From: Crocinitomicaceae bacterium
GTDB lineage: Bacteria; Bacteroidota; Bacteroidia; Flavobacteriales_D; Crocinitomicaceae
Length of the DNA stretch: 44,859 bases
Reading direction: 5' to 3'
Assembly: GCA_023268965.1 (NCBI GenBank)
Contig: JALRJE010000025.1
Location: 1-44,859, forward strand
In this document: in pieces, positions 42,577-44,859 of the stretch
How the letters are laid out: each line of letters begins with the position of its first letter
Numbering within the stretch: position 1 is the stretch's first letter
Notes under the pieces: generated by a model
The model's database searches: none
What the model was told of the DNA's origin: nothing
Seen by the model: the letters and a program-made list of their open reading frames with translations, nothing else
Position numbers and translations under genes: made by a program

Positions 42577-44763
42577 ATGGCAACAAAAAGACTAAGAGCG
42601 TATCAAGATGTATTGCACCGTGAACCCAAGCACATTGATTACAATGGCAAACTTTCGGATCTTTTCGGTCAAAATGTATTTCACCAAGATATCATGCGGG
42701 AGTACCTTCCTTCAGACACCTACAAGTTCATGACAGAAGCCATTCAGAATGGTACCCGCTTAGATCGTAAATACGCAGACCAAGTGGCTAGCGCCATGAA
42801 AGACTGGGCCATTTCTAAAGGTGCAACGCACTACACCCACTGGTTTCAACCACTTACTGGAACAACTGCAGAAAAGCACGACGCTTTTTTAAAGCCAATT
42901 GGCCCAGGTAAAGCCATTGAGCGTTTTGACGGCGATATGCTCGTTCAACAAGAACCAGATGCCTCCTCTTTCCCGAATGGCGGTATCCGCAATACTTTTG
43001 AAGCCCGTGGTTACACGGCTTGGGACCCCTCTTCACCTGCTTTTGTCATTGGCAAAACACTTTGTATCCCGACCATTTTTATTTCTTATACAGGTGAGTC
43101 TTTAGATTATAAAATGCCTTTACTCAAGGCCTTGAATGCCGTAGACCACGCAGCGGTTGAAGTATGTCAGTACTTTGATAAAAACGTCAACAAAGTAAAT
43201 GCCACGCTTGGTTGGGAACAAGAATATTTCTTAATTGACTCTGCGTTGTTCAATGCGCGCCCTGACCTTATGCTCACAGGTCGTGCACTTTTTGGCCACG
43301 CTCCGGCCAAAGGTCAGCAGCTAGAAGACCACTATTTTGGATCTATTCCTGAGCGTGTCAATGCATTTATGCGTGAGTTTGAGGTGGAATCTTTATTATT
43401 AGGAATTCCAGTAACCACCCGCCACAATGAAGTAGCGCCTAATCAGTTTGAGTGCGCGCCAATCTTTGAAGAGTGTAATTTAGCCAATGACCACAACCTC
43501 TTGTTAATGGACCTCATGGAAAAAATTGCACGCAAGCATAACTTCCGTGTGTTGTTGCACGAGAAGCCATTTGCTGGCGTGAACGGTTCAGGTAAACACA
43601 ACAACTGGTCTTTGAGCACCAACACAGGTGTCAATCTTTTAGCTCCGGGTAAAAACCCAAAATCTAATTTGCAGTTTTTGACATTTTTTGTCAACACCAT
43701 TATGGCTATCCATGACAACGCCGATTTACTCCGCGCTGCCATCGCCTCTGCAGGTAATGACCACCGCTTAGGTGCCAACGAAGCGCCTCCAGCGATTATT
43801 TCAGCGTTTATCGGGACGCAGCTTTCTGGCCTCCTTGACGACCTCGAAAAGAACATCAAGGCCGGCAAAATGACACCCCAAGACAAAACCGAGCTCAAAC
43901 TCAACATTGGCAAAATACCGCAAATCTTACTCGACAACACTGACCGTAACCGCACCTCTCCATTTGCATTTACAGGTAATAAATTTGAGTTCCGCGCGGT
44001 TGGATCTTCTGCCAATTGTGCTTCGGCAATGATCGTTTTGAACACCATTATGGCCAAGCAACTGCGCGCCTTCAAAATTTCAGTAGATGCACGCATCGAA
44101 AAAGGAGAGTCCAAAGACGAAGCCATTCTTAAAGAATTGCAAGTGCTCATTAAAGCCTCTAAGAAAATCCGTTTCGAGGGTAATGGCTACGGAGACAAAT
44201 GGGTTAAAGATGCCGAAAAACGCGGCTTGTCTAATTTAAAAGATACTCCTCGTGCACTGCAAGTGTGGCACGATAAAAAAGTCGTTCAATTATTCAATGA
44301 CCTAGAAATACTCACCCCGCGTGAGCTCGAGGCACGCGCAGAAATTGAATTTGAAAATTACATCTTAAAAATTCAAATTGAATCTCGCTTGATGGGCGAC
44401 CTCGTTCAGAATTATTTTATTCCAGCCGCTGTCACTTACCAAAACAAATTGATTGAAAACGTGCAAGGCTTGATGAGTGTGTTCGGTGAAAAAGCAGGAA
44501 AAGCTACTGCCAAAGCACAACTCGAATTGCTCGAGAAAGTGTCTTTACACATCAACAAAATGAAAGAGGCCTCAGACACCATGTTAGCCGCCCGCAAAGT
44601 GGCCAATAAAATCGAAGGTTCAGAGCAAAAAGCCTTGGCATACTGTGATGAAGTCAAAACACATTTTGATGAAATTCGCTACCATGCCGATAAACTTGAG
44701 CTCTTGGTAGAAGACGAACTCTGGCCATTGCCTAAATTCAGAGAATTACTTTTTATCCGCTAA
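42577..44763 (+). CDS. glnN: glutamine synthetase type III
   Basis: A 728-residue GSIII, the large hexameric-ring form of Bacteroidota and cyanobacteria, joining ammonia and glutamate with ATP. Signatures: GWEQEYFLID (metal ligands), NGSGKHNNWS, and GNKFEFRAVGSSANCASAM. ATG 42577 is chosen because MATKRLRAYQDVLHREP matches the family start and follows the -7 box by 16 nt; an upstream in-frame ATG (42484) would lie before that promoter and encode only the repeat region. Ends at a strong terminator. Confidence 0.96.
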   Translation: MATKRLRAYQDVLHREPKHIDYNGKLSDLFGQNVFHQDIMREYLPSDTYKFMTEAIQNGTRLDRKYADQVASAMKDWAISKGATHYTHWFQPLTGTTAEKHDAFLKPIGPGKAIERFDGDMLVQQEPDASSFPNGGIRNTFEARGYTAWDPSSPAFVIGKTLCIPTIFISYTGESLDYKMPLLKALNAVDHAAVEVCQYFDKNVNKVNATLGWEQEYFLIDSALFNARPDLMLTGRALFGHAPAKGQQLEDHYFGSIPERVNAFMREFEVESLLLGIPVTTRHNEVAPNQFECAPIFEECNLANDHNLLLMDLMEKIARKHNFRVLLHEKPFAGVNGSGKHNNWSLSTNTGVNLLAPGKNPKSNLQFLTFFVNTIMAIHDNADLLRAAIASAGNDHRLGANEAPPAIISAFIGTQLSGLLDDLEKNIKAGKMTPQDKTELKLNIGKIPQILLDNTDRNRTSPFAFTGNKFEFRAVGSSANCASAMIVLNTIMAKQLRAFKISVDARIEKGESKDEAILKELQVLIKASKKIRFEGNGYGDKWVKDAEKRGLSNLKDTPRALQVWHDKKVVQLFNDLEILTPRELEARAEIEFENYILKIQIESRLMGDLVQNYFIPAAVTYQNKLIENVQGLMSVFGEKAGKATAKAQLELLEKVSLHINKMKEASDTMLAARKVANKIEGSEQKALAYCDEVKTHFDEIRYHADKLELLVEDELWPLPKFRELLFIR

Positions 44764-44791
44764 AATAGATAGGTTTAGTTTTAGAGTGGAA

Positions 44792-44823
44792 AAAAAGCCC
44801 CGTTGTTCGCAACGGGGTTTTTT
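44792..44823. terminator. bidirectional terminator after glnN
   Basis: The stem CCCCGTTG/CAACGGGG with a stable TTCG loop is flanked by As on the left and six Ts on the right. It can end glnN and the next minus-strand gene alike. Confidence 0.88.
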
Positions 44824-44824
44824 G

Positions 44825-44859
44825 TTATTCAATAACCTTGCCCAGCAATTTCAGAAACT
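44825..44859 (-). CDS. possible C-terminus of a minus-strand gene (partial)
   Basis: On the minus strand an open frame enters from the right edge and stops at TAA (44827-44825), ending FLKLLGKVIE. The stop lies just after the bidirectional terminator, as expected for a convergent neighbour. About ten residues are too few to identify or to prove a gene. Confidence 0.3.
   Translation of the reverse strand, partial: FLKLLGKVIE

Noticed and set aside
43443-44150. Long open frame (235 codons) on the minus strand within glnN
   Set aside because: It is fully antisense to a strongly conserved glutamine synthetase region and gives a serine/leucine-rich product without family features; a shadow of the real frame.

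Overview
This window reads as chromosomal DNA of a Bacteroidota member, most likely a Flavobacteriales-type lineage. Several independent signs agree. Gene starts lack Shine-Dalgarno sites, and many are preceded by the Bacteroidota -7 promoter box TAnnTTTG. The gene content is typical of the phylum: a PorX-type response regulator with a PglZ-like phosphatase domain, type III glutamine synthetase, ribosomal protein THX, DUF6702 next to an M1 peptidase, a short SerA, a sigma-54 activator without a DNA-binding domain, and a YfhO family membrane protein. Coding density is very high. I see no rRNA, tRNA, CRISPR, insertion sequence or prophage.

Layout. 1-3190: tail of an unidentified membrane protein, then a secreted M1 metallopeptidase with DUF6702, and a tiny lipoprotein. 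3190-7280: a non-coding stretch with hairpins and a 17-bp direct repeat, clpB, an uncharacterised gene, and a cyclophilin. 7300-12200 (minus strand): serC-serA, the gene for ribosomal protein THX, trmH, and a chain of GNAT, CoA-transferase and RlpA-like genes. 12300-17700: aconitase plus an outer-membrane protein, then ahcY and hemH on the other strand. 17761-20740: an operon of a LuxE-like ligase, a half-size TauE/SafE protein, an M20 amidohydrolase and a lipoprotein. 20756-24343 (minus): sufS-sufE-sufT and porX. 24390-26921: HD phosphohydrolase, small MscS-type channel and MazG. 26967-34163 (plus): PagL-like lipid A deacylase, DUF2807 lipoprotein, exonuclease III, isoaspartyl methyltransferase, NtrC-like regulator and YfhO. 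34117-40269 (minus): alaS followed by two glycosyltransferases, an FkbM methyltransferase and a thioredoxin-fold protein. 40343-44763: O-methyltransferase, mnmD, a candidate small RNA, a Nudix CoA pyrophosphatase and type III glutamine synthetase.

Most of this is housekeeping: serine synthesis, the TCA cycle, the methyl cycle, haem, Fe-S assembly, translation, proteostasis and envelope building. No clear new protein system stands out. The most notable signals are non-coding. First, a class of genes has its -7 box only 3-6 nt from the start codon, implying leaderless mRNAs; it includes a back-to-back pair. Second, an orphan promoter is followed about 100 nt later by a strong terminator with no reading frame between (candidate sRNA, 41694-41789). 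Third, the clpB upstream region carries a direct repeat and an apparent opposite-strand RNA with its own terminator.
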